Part shown: one piece after another, positions 20,215-32,000 of the stretch
How positions within the stretch are numbered: the first letter of the stretch is position 1
Layout of the letters: every line of letters starts with the position of its first letter
Assembly: GCF_030063185.1 (NCBI RefSeq)
Contig: NZ_JASISP010000015.1
Span: 27,909 to 91,908, forward strand
DNA: 64,000 nucleotides
Source of the DNA: Arthrobacter sp. H35-D1
GTDB taxonomy: Bacteria; Actinomycetota; Actinomycetes; Actinomycetales; Micrococcaceae
Direction: 5' to 3'
Notes under the pieces: model-generated
The model's input: only the letters and a program-made list of their open reading frames with translations
Database searches by the model: none
Told to the model about the DNA's origin: nothing
Program-made: the position numbers and the translations under genes

Positions 20215-20970
20215 TCAACTGCCTTGGAATACTTCCCGGATGTCCATTTCCCTGATGGCAGGTTGGCCTGACGTCGCAAGTGCTGCGGCGTGGTTGTCAC
20301 CCGCCGGCACCCAGGCGATCTCCATTCCGTGGGTTTCCCCAAGAAGCGGTGAGTCGACGACGGCGGCCCAGCAGCTCGCTGTTGTTCCGTGAGGTGCGGG
20401 GGGCGGCAGCCCACCAAGGCACAGCGCGTCCGGCTCGACAGCCAAGCCGTGTCCTGTCGCCTTGAGCGCGGCCTCCTTGGCCACCCATAGCCGTATGCGG
20501 GACTCGACATCGGTGTGTGACAGTGCCTCCCGTTCCACGGGGGACAGCGCGAAAGCGTCGAAACCGGAATGCAGCTGTCGCGGAAAGGCTTCCAGATCTG
20601 CCCCGAGGGGCTGGCCGGTGGCGGCGGAGGCAACCAGCACCATGTCCCTGACACGGGACAGGCTCAGGTTGGAGCCTTCGATCACGGGCTTGCCGTGTGG
20701 TCCTCCGCAGCTGCGGCACAGCCTGTGGGCGGCCAAGCCGCGTACATTCCGCAGGTTGCCGCCCAACGCCCGTGCGGCCATGACGCGGAAAACGATGTGG
20801 GCTGCGGCGTACCCCAGGCCGTCCGCCGGGTTTCTGAAACGTTCCGAAGCGGCCATTTCCGGCTGGCTCAGCAGTTCCCGTGGCCCTCCAAAGCGGGCTG
20901 CCTGGGCGAGAACCTTCTGCGCACTTGTGATGACGTATTCCACTGGACCCGCCGTGTTGGCCGGGATCAC
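20215..20970 (-). CDS. 4'-phosphopantetheinyl transferase (Sfp type)
   Basis: 251 residues from the GTG at 20970, which overlaps the permease stop as GTGA; a second GTG at 20943 is possible. Sfp-family motifs: GKPVIEGSNLSLS, then GADLEAF (metal-binding acidic pair), and RLWVAKEAALKATG (the W-x-x-KEA signature). It moves phosphopantetheine from CoA to the Ser of carrier domains. As last gene of the NRPS cluster it presumably activates the three T domains encoded at 23072-33667. The substrate-binding NxSHS position is NLSLS, a change also seen in other actinobacterial members. Confidence 0.9.
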   Translation of the reverse strand: MIPANTAGPVEYVITSAQKVLAQAARFGGPRELLSQPEMAASERFRNPADGLGYAAAHIVFRVMAARALGGNLRNVRGLAAHRLCRSCGGPHGKPVIEGSNLSLSRVRDMVLVASAATGQPLGADLEAFPRQLHSGFDAFALSPVEREALSHTDVESRIRLWVAKEAALKATGHGLAVEPDALCLGGLPPPAPHGTTASCWAAVVDSPLLGETHGMEIAWVPAGDNHAAALATSGQPAIREMDIREVFQGS

Positions 20971-21767
20971 CGCTTGCTGATCCGCACGTACTGTGAAATA
21001 GCCAGCGGGGCAAAAACCGCTATGATGGCCGCGCAGCACAGTGCCGCGTAGAGCAGGGCATTGTCTGCCGGCCAGCCGCTGGGAGCTGCAAAGCCTTGGG
21101 GTGCTGCGTTGCCGAACAGCTCTCGCACAGCCGTGGCGACAGCTGTCACGGGGTTCCACTCGGCGAAAGCCCGCAGCGGACCGGGCATGGACTGCACCGA
21201 GACGAAGGCACCGGAAATGAAAGTTACCGGGAAAAGCCAGATCAAGCCCAGGCTTTGGGCCACTTCAACGCTGCGCGCCGTCAAGGCGATCACGGCGCCC
21301 ACCCAGGACACTGCAAACGTGAACAGCAGCAGCAGTCCCAAGGCCAGCAAGGCCGGACCCAAGCCGTTGTTGATTCGCCAGCCGATGGCAAGGCCGCACA
21401 TGAGGGTGACGGCAATGGACAGCAGACTGGTGACCAAATCCGCCGTTGATCGGCCCAAGATGACTGCCCCGCGGGACATGGGCAGGGACCGGAACCTGTC
21501 AATGAGCCCCAGTTGCAGGTCCTTGGCGAGGTAGACGGCAGTAAAGGAGGCATTAAACGTCAGGGTCTGGGCCAGGATGCCGCCAATGAGGAACGTGCGG
21601 TACTGGTCCCCGCCCAGGGTGCCGCCAAAGACGAAGGCGAGCAACAGGACGAACATGACGGGCTGAGCCACGCTGGTCACCATGGCGCCGGGGGTGCGGA
21701 TGACATTGCGCAAGTTGCGCTCGGCAATCACCGAGCTGTCACGGATGGCGGCGTTGAGACTGCTCAT
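20967..21767 (-). CDS. ABC-2 type permease (DrrB-like)
   Basis: 266 residues with six predicted membrane segments (for example PVMFVLLLAFVFGG near 37 and a cluster at 105-180), and the DLQLGLIDRFRSLPMSR coupling-type loop typical of DrrB/daunorubicin permeases. It overlaps both neighbours by 4 bp. With the ATPase encoded just upstream it should form an exporter for the peptide made by the synthetase or a precursor. Confidence 0.92.
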   Translation of the reverse strand: MSSLNAAIRDSSVIAERNLRNVIRTPGAMVTSVAQPVMFVLLLAFVFGGTLGGDQYRTFLIGGILAQTLTFNASFTAVYLAKDLQLGLIDRFRSLPMSRGAVILGRSTADLVTSLLSIAVTLMCGLAIGWRINNGLGPALLALGLLLLFTFAVSWVGAVIALTARSVEVAQSLGLIWLFPVTFISGAFVSVQSMPGPLRAFAEWNPVTAVATAVRELFGNAAPQGFAAPSGWPADNALLYAALCCAAIIAVFAPLAISQYVRISKR

Positions 21768-22768
21768 GCTTTTAGTACCTCGTGGTCCTGGCTTGTTCCG
21801 GTTGCTGTTGCATTGCTGGGGGCGGGCGCGGCCTGCTCCTGCGCCCGTTGTCCTGTCAGCTGCAGGAAGACATCGTCCAAGGTGGGGCGGCGCAGAGTCG
21901 CCTCGACCACTTGGACGCCTTCGTGTTCGAGCTCGCCCAGGGCCCGCACCAGCATGTGATGCCCGTCGGGGGCGGCGACACTGACTTTGCGTGCCGACCG
22001 GTCAATCTCGGGTGCGCCGGAGGCGATCCGGGCCAAGATCGCCGCGGCACGGTCCACGCCTTCCGACTGGGCTGCGACGACGTCTATCCGTTCGGAGCCG
22101 ACCCGGGACTTGAGCTCATCGGCGGTGCCCTCCGCTATGACGCGTCCGGAGTCGATCACCGCGATGTTGTCTGCCAGCTGGTCCGCCTCCTCGAGGTATT
22201 GGGTGGTCAGCAGCACGGTGGTTCCGGCGCCGACCAGTGAGGAGATCACGGCCCAAGTGTCCAGCCGTCCCCGCGGATCCAGCCCCGTAGTAGGTTCATC
22301 GAGCACCACCACCTCAGGCCGCGCGACGATGGCACCGGCAAGGTCCAGCCGGCGCCGCATCCCGCCCGAATAGGCCCCTGCGCGTTTGCCCGCAACGTCG
22401 GAGAGCCGGAATTCGTCCAAGAGCTCAACAGCACGAGCCGCCGATGACTTCCGGTTCATCCCGTAAAGCCGACCCACCATGACCAGATTCTCGTAGCCCG
22501 TCAGCTTTTCGTCAACGGCCGCGTACTGCCCGGACAAGCCAATGGAGAGGCGCACGCTTTCTGGATCCGTGCGGACACTGTGGCCGGCCACGGTGACCTC
22601 GCCGGCGTCCGGTGCCAGCAGCGTGGTGAGCACCCTTACGGTAGTGGTCTTTCCGGCGCCATTGGGGCCCAGAAGCCCCAACACTTGCCCGGGCTCCACA
22701 TCCAGATTCAAGTCGTCAAGTGCGCGGAAACCGCCGAAATTCTTGCACAGTCCCCGTACCCGGATCAT
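21764..22768 (-). CDS. ABC transporter ATP-binding protein (DrrA-like)
   Basis: 334 residues from the ATG at 22768, which shares its A with the MbtH stop (TAATG). Walker A GPNGAGKTT, signature YSGGMRRRLDLA, Walker B VVLDEPTTGLDP and switch TTQYLEEA are intact. The C-terminal about 90 residues match the DrrA regulatory extension (ALGELEHEGVQVVEATLRRP, then LDDVFLQLTG). It energises the DrrB-like permease. Confidence 0.95.
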   Translation of the reverse strand: MIRVRGLCKNFGGFRALDDLNLDVEPGQVLGLLGPNGAGKTTTVRVLTTLLAPDAGEVTVAGHSVRTDPESVRLSIGLSGQYAAVDEKLTGYENLVMVGRLYGMNRKSSAARAVELLDEFRLSDVAGKRAGAYSGGMRRRLDLAGAIVARPEVVVLDEPTTGLDPRGRLDTWAVISSLVGAGTTVLLTTQYLEEADQLADNIAVIDSGRVIAEGTADELKSRVGSERIDVVAAQSEGVDRAAAILARIASGAPEIDRSARKVSVAAPDGHHMLVRALGELEHEGVQVVEATLRRPTLDDVFLQLTGQRAQEQAAPAPSNATATGTSQDHEVLKA

Positions 22769-23016
22769 TAGGAAGCCGCTAGTGCGGCCACGGTGCGCGG
22801 CGTCATGTCCGTCCAGCTCCGGGATACGAAGTCCAGGCATTCCTGCCGACCCCCTGGGCCGTACATCACCATCCAGCCGTTGGGAACATCGGCAAAGGTG
22901 GGCCACAGTGAGTGTTGCTGCAGATCGTTCACCAATACTCGGAAGGTTGCGTTCGTGTCATCAAATGGGTTCGTCACGTAATTTTCCTCAGTTTCCTCGG
23001 TGGATTCTTCTGACAA
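22768..23016 (-). CDS. MbtH-like NRPS accessory protein
   Basis: 82 residues. Core signature is present: NPFDD, NDLQQHSLWPTFADVPNGW, and SWTDMTP. MbtH proteins bind adenylation domains and are often needed for their solubility and activity. The gene begins 55 bp after the synthetase stop and overlaps the ABC ATPase by one base, so all are one transcript. Confidence 0.97.
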   Translation of the reverse strand: MSEESTEETEENYVTNPFDDTNATFRVLVNDLQQHSLWPTFADVPNGWMVMYGPGGRQECLDFVSRSWTDMTPRTVAALAAS

Positions 23017-23071
23017 GCGAAAGGCCGGAAACGGTGCCGAAACAACCGTGCAGCGACACCGCCGTCGTCAG

Positions 23072-26000
23072 CTATTCGGTGCCCTGGCCCAGCTGGATTG
23101 CCAGCATCGGCAGGATGTGATCGAGGGCACTTTCACTGAGCATCGCCGAGTGCCGTGCCGGAACGGTTGTCTCGGAAATGGGGCCGTTCACGAACGGCTC
23201 CCAGGAGGACGACGTCGGCGCGCCGGCTGGGACGTCCTCGGTGGCACGGAAGACGTGCATCCCGCCGTCGAACACGCCGACAGCGTTCTCGCGGATCATG
23301 CCGGCCAGCACCGAGAAGTTCGCCACCATGGCGTTCAGGGACTCGAGCGGGATACTGCCCAATGGATTGTGGTTTTCCTGCAGGACCTCCAGCACGCGTG
23401 CGCCGTCCAGGCTTGCCGCCTCGTGGGCCGGAACGGGAAAGCCGGCCGCATGAAGGTAGTTCGCCCACAGGGCAGGGCCCGTGCCGATGTCGGCATTGGA
23501 GTCCTGCCTCGTGGGGAACGCATCCAAGATCCCCAGGAAGGCCACTTGGTGCCCCAATTCCTGGAGCCGGGTGGCCAGCCGGTGTGCAAGGTTGCCGCCG
23601 AAGGACCAGCCAAGCAGGTGGTAGGGGCCCTCGGGCTGCACCTCTTGGAGCTGGCCAATGTAGTCGTCGGCCAGCTCAGTCAGTGTTTGTGCCCGGAGCC
23701 CTTGATCGCGACCTGGAAGCATGCCTGGCATCTGCAGCCCGATCAGCGGCCGTGCCTTGTCCAGCCGGCGCAGCATCGCCGCGTAGCCCCAGCTCACGCC
23801 GGTGGCCGGGTGCACGGCAAAGAGGGGCGCCTTGCTTCCGGTGGTGCGCAACGGCAGCAGCTGCCGCAGGCTGTCCGCAACGTTCTCCTGCTTGCCCTTG
23901 GAAGCCTCGGCCAGCAGCTGTTCCACACTGGGGGAGCGGAACAGGGCCTGCACGGGAAGGTCGGTGCCCAGGGCGTCATTGACTTTGGAGATGAGCGGTT
24001 GCGCCAGAAAGGAATGCCCGCCCAGTTCAAAGAACGACTCGTCGATCCCAACCCTCGGGAGGGAAAGAACGTCCTCGAAGATCTGCGCCACGGCCTTCTC
24101 CCTGGGGGTCCGGGGGGCCAGCCCGGCACTGCGGTCCTGGCCGGCAGGATCGGGCAGCGCCGCGGCGTCCACCTTTCCATTGAGCGTTAGTGGTATGCGT
24201 TCAACAACCACCACGGCGGCGGGAACCATGTAGCCCGGCAGCATCGAACGCAGCTGCGAACGGGCCTGCCCTGCAAGTTCCTGGACCGCCAGTGGGGCCG
24301 CATCTGCGGAGTCCGCCCGGTGGCCCGGTTCCGGCACCACATAGGCCACCAGCCTTGCAGTGTCCGGAAGGCCGGTTCCCCCGCCGGCGTCGCCGCCCCG
24401 CACCAAGGCCGCGGCGGCGGCGACCCCTGGCACGGCACGCAGCGCCTGCTCCACTTCGCCAAGCTCCACCCTGAAGCCGCGGATCTTGACCTGGTGGTCG
24501 TTGCGTCCCTGAAAGACGAGCTCGCCACCGGCACTTCTGGTCACCAGGTCGCCGGTGCGATACATCCGGTCCCCGGCTGCAGCGAAGGGGTCCGCGACAA
24601 ACCGTTCGGAAGTGAGGTCCGGCCTGCCCCTGTAACCGCGGGCCAGTTGCGGCCCGGACAAGTAAAGTTCGCCGCCAACGCCTGCGGGCACGTGCTGCAA
24701 ATAGCCATCCAAGATGTAGGCGCGGGAATTCCGGGTGGGGATGCCGAGCACGGGTTGTCCGGTGCTCGGAGCTGTTCGGGAATCTGCGGCACGCGGCACG
24801 CTGGCGACCAGCGAGTCAACTGTCGACTCGGTGGGTCCGTAGAGGTTCCAGGCGCGCAACGAACTGCGGGAGGCAAGCTCGTCCCACAGGGCGGTGTCAA
24901 AAGCTTCCCCGCCCAAGGCCAGCCGAAGCGGGGGACGGCCGTTGGCGGCGCGTTCGTCCAACATCGTGGAAAAGGCCGGTTCTGCGAGCAGTTGGCGAAC
25001 ATAGCCCGGGGTGGTTTCCCACGCCCCGATGCCGTGCTCGGCAAAGTATCCGGCGAGCCGTTGGGGATCCAGCCGCACCTCGTCGGTGACCAGGTGCAGT
25101 TCATGCCCGTCTACCATCCACAACATCGGATCCCAGGAGGCGTCAAAACCGACACCGGTGGTGTGTGCCACCCGCACCGGACCTTGGACAGTGCGTTCCA
25201 CGGCAGGGGGGAACAGTGTTCCTCGGTGTGATGCCAGCAAGTTGGCGAGGGCGCCGAGACTGATCTCCACGCCCTTGGGCCGGCCCGTGGAACCCGAAGT
25301 GAACATGACATAGGCCAGCTCGTCCGCCCCCCGGAGTGCCTGTTCACCCTGCTGGGCGGGGTGCTGGTCTGCCGGACTTGGGGCCGGAAGGTCCTCCATT
25401 TGAAGCACGGTGGTGCCCACCATGCCGGCGGTTGCGAGCCCGGAGTTGAGGGCCGGCTCCAGGGCTTCGGTGCTGATGACAGCGACCGCGCCTGCATCTT
25501 CCAGGATCGCCGCCACCCGGTCGGCGGGGTAGTCGGCGTCGATGGGATTGTAGACCGCTCCGGCCCGCAGCACGCCCAGGGCCGCCACCACCGTGTGCAG
25601 CGACCGTGGCAAGTACACCGAGACCAGCTCCCCGGCCTGTATTCCCGAGCCAAGTAGCGCGCCCGCCACTTGTGATGTGGCCGCATCCAAGGCCGCAAAC
25701 GAGAGCGACTGGCTGCCGCAAACCACGGCCGTGTCATCCGGTTGACGGGCGACTGTCTCGGCGAGGACCTCCAAAAGCGGCGGGGCCGGGGTGAGGACGA
25801 CAGGGCCGGTCGTGGCAGCGACCAGTGCGTCGATTTCGTCCGCCGAGAGGATGTCGAGAGTGGAAATGGCGTGGTCCGGTTCCTGCACAGCCAGGGCCGC
25901 AAATGCCTCGAACCGTTCGATCAAGGCCCCGACGGCGTGGCTGCTGAACATGGCAGCGTTGTAGTCAAGCGTGGCGGCCAGGCCCTGCTCAGGGCCCAGC

Positions 26001-29000
26001 TCCCGGAAGGTGAATGACAGATCGAACTTTGCTTCTCCCGTAGCCGATTCAGGCTCGGCCACTGCGTGCACGCCGGGAAGTTCGACGGTGGCACGGGCGC
26101 TGGTTTCCACCGCCAGCATGGTCTGGAAGAGCGGATGCCGGCCCAGCTCACGGTGCGGGTTGAGCGCCTCAACCAGGCGCTCAAAGGGGACGTCGTCATG
26201 GTCGAAGGCGTCGAGCACGCTGCGCCGGGCGGTGCCAAGCAGTTCACGGAAGCTGGGATTCCCTGCCACATCCAACCGGATCGGTACGGTGTTGACGAAG
26301 AAGCCGATGAGTTCCGTCAGGGCCGGATCGCTCCGTCCCGCAGTCGGGGAGCCGATCACCAGGTCACTGCCGGCACCAACGCGCGAGAGAAATCCGCCGA
26401 GTGTGGCGTGCAACGCCATGAAGAGGCTGGCACGCTCCGAGGAAGCAAGCCGGACCAATGCGGCCGTTGTCTCCTTGCCGAGCGTAAAGGATTGTTGGCC
26501 GCCCGGCTGGCGTGCCCCCGGATCACGTGTCCCGTCCGTGGGCAGCGCCAACTCCGGGGGAGCCCCTGCCAGGGTTTCCTTCCAGCTGGTGAGCTTGGCG
26601 TGCAAGGCTGGTTCGACCGTGGGGTCGCCGGCGGACCCGTTCTCGGCGGACCCGTTCTCCGCGGACCCGCCTGCTGCGGAACCGGACTGCGGCATGCCTT
26701 CCAGCACTTGACGCTGCCACAGCGCGAAGTCCGCGTACTGCAGTCCCAAGGCCCGTTGCAGGGGGCGGGCACCGCTGCAGCGGGCCGAATAGGCGGTGGA
26801 GATATCCCGGGCCAAGGGGGCCAGGGAGGCTCCGTCGCTGGCAATGTGGTGGACCACGAGCTGGAGCACCCATTCGTCGTCGTCGATCCCGAAGAGGGTG
26901 GCGCGCAGGGGAAGCTCCAGGGCGACATCGAAACCGCGGGCGGCCTGGTCGGAGAGCAGACGTGCCAACTGTTCCTGGGACGTGACGTCCTGGAAGGACA
27001 GCAGCCCGGTGACGCCGGATGCCGGGTGGATCAGCTGTTCCGGTGTGCCACCCTGTGCGGGGTAGGTGGTGCGCAGGACCTCATGGCGCGCCACAAGGTC
27101 ATCGAGGGCGTGCGCCAGGGCTTCCGGGTTGAGTTCCCCGGTGAGCCGGACGGCCAAGGCGATGTTGTAATCGGAGGAGCCCGGGTCAAGCTGGTTGAGG
27201 AACCACAGCCGTGATTGCGCGTAGGAGAGTGGAATCCGGTCGGGACGGTGGTTCTTGTTCACCTTGGCCCAAGCATCGACGGAGGTGCCAGGCGCCTGGC
27301 CCGCAAGGTCTGTGGCCCCGGCTGTGGCCCCGGCGTCGGCTGTGGCGGACAGAAGCTCCAACAGGGCTGCCGGGGTGGGGGACTCAAAAACGGCCCGCAG
27401 CGGCAGTTCCGTGCCGAAGCTTTCGCGCAGCTTGGCGATCAGTGCCACCGCCAGCAGTGAATGGCCGCCGAGTTCAAAGAAGTCATCATCCACATGCACC
27501 TCGTCAACACCCAGGACGGTGCCGAAGGCCGCGCAGACCTTCACTTCCTGCTCGGTCCGCGGTTCCCTCGATCCCGAGCCGGAGATGGCAGGGGCGGGGA
27601 GTGCGCGTTTGTCCAGTTTGCCATGTGATGTCAACGGAATCTCCGCCAGGGCCACGAGGGCCTTTGGCATCATGTAGTCGGGCAGGCGGCGGCTGGCGAA
27701 GCGCATCAGTTCATCCGAAGAGGCATCTCCGACGTAGTAGCAGATGATGCGTCCGGTCGCACCGGATTCCACCACCACTGCGGCGCGTCGAACCTGTTCG
27801 TGGGCTGCGATCACGCTTTCAATCTCCCCGGGCTCCACCCGGAAGCCGCGGATCTTCAGCTGCTCATCGGCACGGGCCACGAATTGCAGCTCCCCGCCGG
27901 GGAGCTGGCGCACCAAGTCGCCTGTGCGGTACATCCTGGCACCGTCCAGGTGGGGGTTGGCGACGAAGTGGCTGGCGGTCTCGGCAGTTCGGTTGACGTA
28001 CCCGGCGGCCATTCCGGCACCTGCCAGGTACAGCTCGCCGGCAATGCCCTGGGGCACGGCCACGAGGTAGTCGTCAAGGACATGGCTTTCCACATTCCGC
28101 ACAGCCCGGCCGATGTTCGCCACGGGGCCGGTGATGCGTGTCAGCACAGAGTCAACAGTGAATTCGGTGGGCCCATAGAAGTTATAGGCTGCAACGCCTT
28201 CGTTTCCGGCCAGATCATCCCACAGCTCGGCTGGAACGCTCTCGCCGCCCAAGACCAAAACCAGCGGCGCGGACCTCGGGGTGTCCAGCAGCCCTGACAG
28301 CAGCAGCGCGCGCACGTGGGATGGGGTGCTTTCGAGCACGGTGACGGCCTGGGTGGCGCAGAACTCCACCAGTGCCTCCGCATCGGTGCGGATGTCGTCG
28401 TCGACCATGTGCAAGGTGGCGCCGGCAACCAGCCACAGCATCGGATCCCAGGCCGCATCAAAACCGAGTCCGGCAACGTGGGCCACTGCAGGGCCACCGC
28501 CGTCGTCGGTGTCAAGGGACGCGTTCCCGAAGGTGTCGGCGTAAATGGTGTTTCGGTGCTGGAAATACAGGTTGGCCAGGGCCGCATGGCCGACGGCGAC
28601 CCCTTTGGGGGTGCCGGTGGAACCGGAGGTGTAGACCACGTAGGCTTGGTCGGTGGTTTTGACCGTCAGCTCAGCCAGTGCCGCGGTGGCGGATGCCTGC
28701 CGTCCTGCGGCTCGGAGAACTTCCAGGTTGCTTGCCGTGATGGTCAGAGCCGGCGCGCTGTCGTCGAGGATCAGGGCTTTCCGTTCGGCGGGATAGGTCA
28801 GGTCCACGGGAACATGGACCGCACCGGCACGCAACACGGCCAGAGTCGCGCAGACCACGTTGTTCGTGCGAGGCAGTGCGACAGCGACCCGCTCGCCCGG
28901 TTGAACTCCGGAGGCGATCAGGCCTGCTGCGAGCAGTTCGACGGCGTCGAGCAGTTCAGCAAAGGTCAGGGTGGCAGTGCCGTCGCTGACGGCCATCCGC

Positions 29001-32000
29001 GCGGGGTGACGGGCCGCGGTGTCCGCAAATTCATCGAGCACCGTGGACTGGCCGTTCGCTACCACAGGACCTTGGCCCAGGGCTTCGGCGTGAGCGCTTT
29101 CTTCCTCCGTGGCAACCGAAAGCTTGGACAAGGGTCTGTGGGGATTGCCCACAAACTGTTCCACCATGTGCAGGAAACGTTGGGCGATCAGGGCAGCGGA
29201 TTCCGGGGCAAAGAGGGCAGGATCGAAACTCAGCGATCCACGCAGGCCCGAGCCTGCGCCCTCCTCGGCGAGGTCCAGCAGCAGGTCGAATTTTGCACCT
29301 CCCGGTTCTGCGGTCCTGTCAGCCGTGGTGACCAGACCGGGCATCGAGAGCTGTTCAGGTGCCGAGTTGGCGAGTGTGAGCATGACCTGGAACAAGGGGT
29401 GCCGGTCCCGCGAACGGGCTGGCTTGAGTTCTTCAACAACCCGTTGGAACGGCGCGTCCTGGTTGGCATAGGCACGCAAGTTGGCGTATCTGACGGTGTC
29501 AATGAGTTCACCGGCTGTGGGGTTGTTTGAGGTGTCGGTGCGCAGCACCAGGGTGTTGACAAAAAAGCCGACGAGGTCATCCAGGGCCGTGTCCGGGCGG
29601 CCTGCAACCGGAGTGCCTATCGGGATGTCCGTGCCGGCACCGAGCTTGGTCAACAATGCGGCGAAAGCGGCCTGCAGCACCATGAAGAGGCTGGCATTGT
29701 GCTCCCTGGCCAGGTCCGAGAGCCGTTCGTGAGTTTCGGCACCGATCGACACGGGCACAGCAGCCGAATCCCACGGTGCTGTCCGTGTCCCCCTGGCATG
29801 GTCGAAGGGCAGGGCCAGCTCCTCGGGTGCGCCGTCGAGTTCGGCTTTCCAGAACGCCAGCTGCCGCGAGAGGGGGCTTTCGGAATCGTCTTCGCTGCCC
29901 AGCTCTGCACGCTGCCACAGCGCGTAGTCGGCGTACTGGACAGGCAGCGGTGTGAAGTCCGGACACGTGTTGCCGAGACGAGCGGAGTAGGCCGTGGACA
30001 AGTCCCGTGCCAGCGGTCCAAGCGACCAGCCGTCGGCGGCAATGTGGTGAAGGGTCAACAGCAGGACGTGCTCGCGGGCACTGAGCTGAAACAGCGCAGC
30101 GCGCAGCGGAAGCTCGGTGGTGACGTCGAAGCCGCGGGCCGACTCGGCACGGACCACGCGGTCCAGGTGCTCCGCCGTGGTTTGCACGGCGGAGAGAGGA
30201 ACCCGGGCTTCGCCGACCGGGATGATGTGCTGTTCCGGCTCGCCTCCCGTGAACGCGAACACGGTGTGCAGGCTTTCATGGCGGGCCACAACATCGTTGA
30301 CGGCATCTTCCAAGGCAGCGACATCCAGCTGTCCGGAAAGCCTGAGCACGATCGGAATATTATAGGCCCCGGACGTGGGGTCGAAGCGGTTGAGGAACCA
30401 CAGACGGCGTTGGGCAGGGGAGAGCGGCAGCGGACTGGGGCGCTTTTGTCGGACCAGCGGACGCGGCTCCGCCACGGGTGCGTCAAGGGTCGCGGCGATG
30501 CCGGCGACCGTGGGAAATTCAAAGACCGTGCGCAGTGCCGGTGCAGAACCGAGCTTTGCACGCAACACTGCCACCAGCCTGGTGGCCAGCAGAGAATGGC
30601 CGCCCAGTTCGAAGAAATCGTCGTCGCGCCCCACCCCGTCCAGCCCCAGCACCTCCGAGAAGGCAGCCGCAACAGTACGTTCGGCGTCGTTGTGCGGTGC
30701 AACGGAAATGCTGCTGGTGGTGGGTTCCGGCAGCGCCTTGGTGTCAAGCTTTCCGTTGGCAGTCAGCGGGATCTGCGGGATGCGCACAATGGCCGACGGG
30801 ACCATGTAGTCCGGCAGGCTCTGGCGGATGGCGCCGCGGATGGCTGCGACGTCCACCTCGTCCCCACTGGTGATGTAGCCCAGCAGCTGATCGTAGCCAG
30901 CTCGGTTTTTAGACACGACGACGGCGGCACGGTCCACTCCGGGGGTGCCACGGAGTACCTGCTCAATTTCAGAAAGCTCTATCCTGAATCCTCGGATCTT
31001 GACCTGTTGGTCAATACGGCCCAGGAACTCAACCCCGGTGTTGTCCAACCTCCTGACCACGTCGCCGGTGCGGTACATGCGCGAGCCGTCGGACGCAAAG
31101 GGGTCCGCGATGAAGCGTTCGGAACTGAGTTCGGGCTGGTCAAGGTAGCCTCGTGCCACGTTGTGCCCGGCGACGTAGAGCTCGCCGATGGCGTTTCCCG
31201 GTACGGGGTTCAATCCGGAGTCCAGGATGTAGTGGCGGCTGTTGGCCACCGAGGAACCCAAATGCGGGGCCGTGCCAGGCTCCATGATGGCTGTCATGCT
31301 GTCCACGGTGGTTTCGGTGGGGCCGTAAAAATTGTAGGCCGTGACGCCTGGGATTTGGGCCAGCGCGCCCCAAAGCTCGGGATCCACCGCTTCCCCGCCC
31401 AAGGCCACCACCGAGGGGTGGGCGCCGCCGTCGAACAGTTTTTCCGCCAACAGCGCCTTGGCGAAGGACGGTGTGGTTTCAATGCTGTCGATCTGCTGCT
31501 CGGCCAAGTATCCGGCCAGGGCCTGCGGGTCCCGTCGGGTAAGGTCGTCGACCAGGTGGAGTTCGTGACCGGCCATGAGCCACAGGATCGGGTCCCACGA
31601 GGCATCGAAGGAGAGTCCTGCCGTGTGTGCAACCCGCAGGGTGCGGCCCAGCCTGGCCTCGGCGGGGCGGAATATGTCTTCACAGTGCGAGGAATAGAGG
31701 TTCAGCAGTGCGCGGTGTTCCACACCGACGGCCTTGGGCCGGCCGGTTGAGCCTGAGGTGAAGATGACGTAGGCGAGGTCGTGCTGGCTGGCCACGGCGG
31801 TCTCCGGCCGGTGCGATGGCAATTCGGCAAGGGTTGCTGCCATGGTGGCGGAATCCAGGGCCACTTCCCGCACATGGCCGGATATGTGGTGTGTCAACTG
31901 CGAGTCGGCATCGTCCGTGGAGGTCAGAAGGAGCAGCGGTGCGGCGTCTTCCAACATGCCCTGGACGCGTCTTTCCGGATAATCGGGGTCGATGGGAACG

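Noticed and set aside
29699..31750. 683-codon plus-strand frame opposite the NRPS
   Set aside because: The minus strand encodes canonical C-A-T domains through the whole stretch; this is a high-GC shadow frame.
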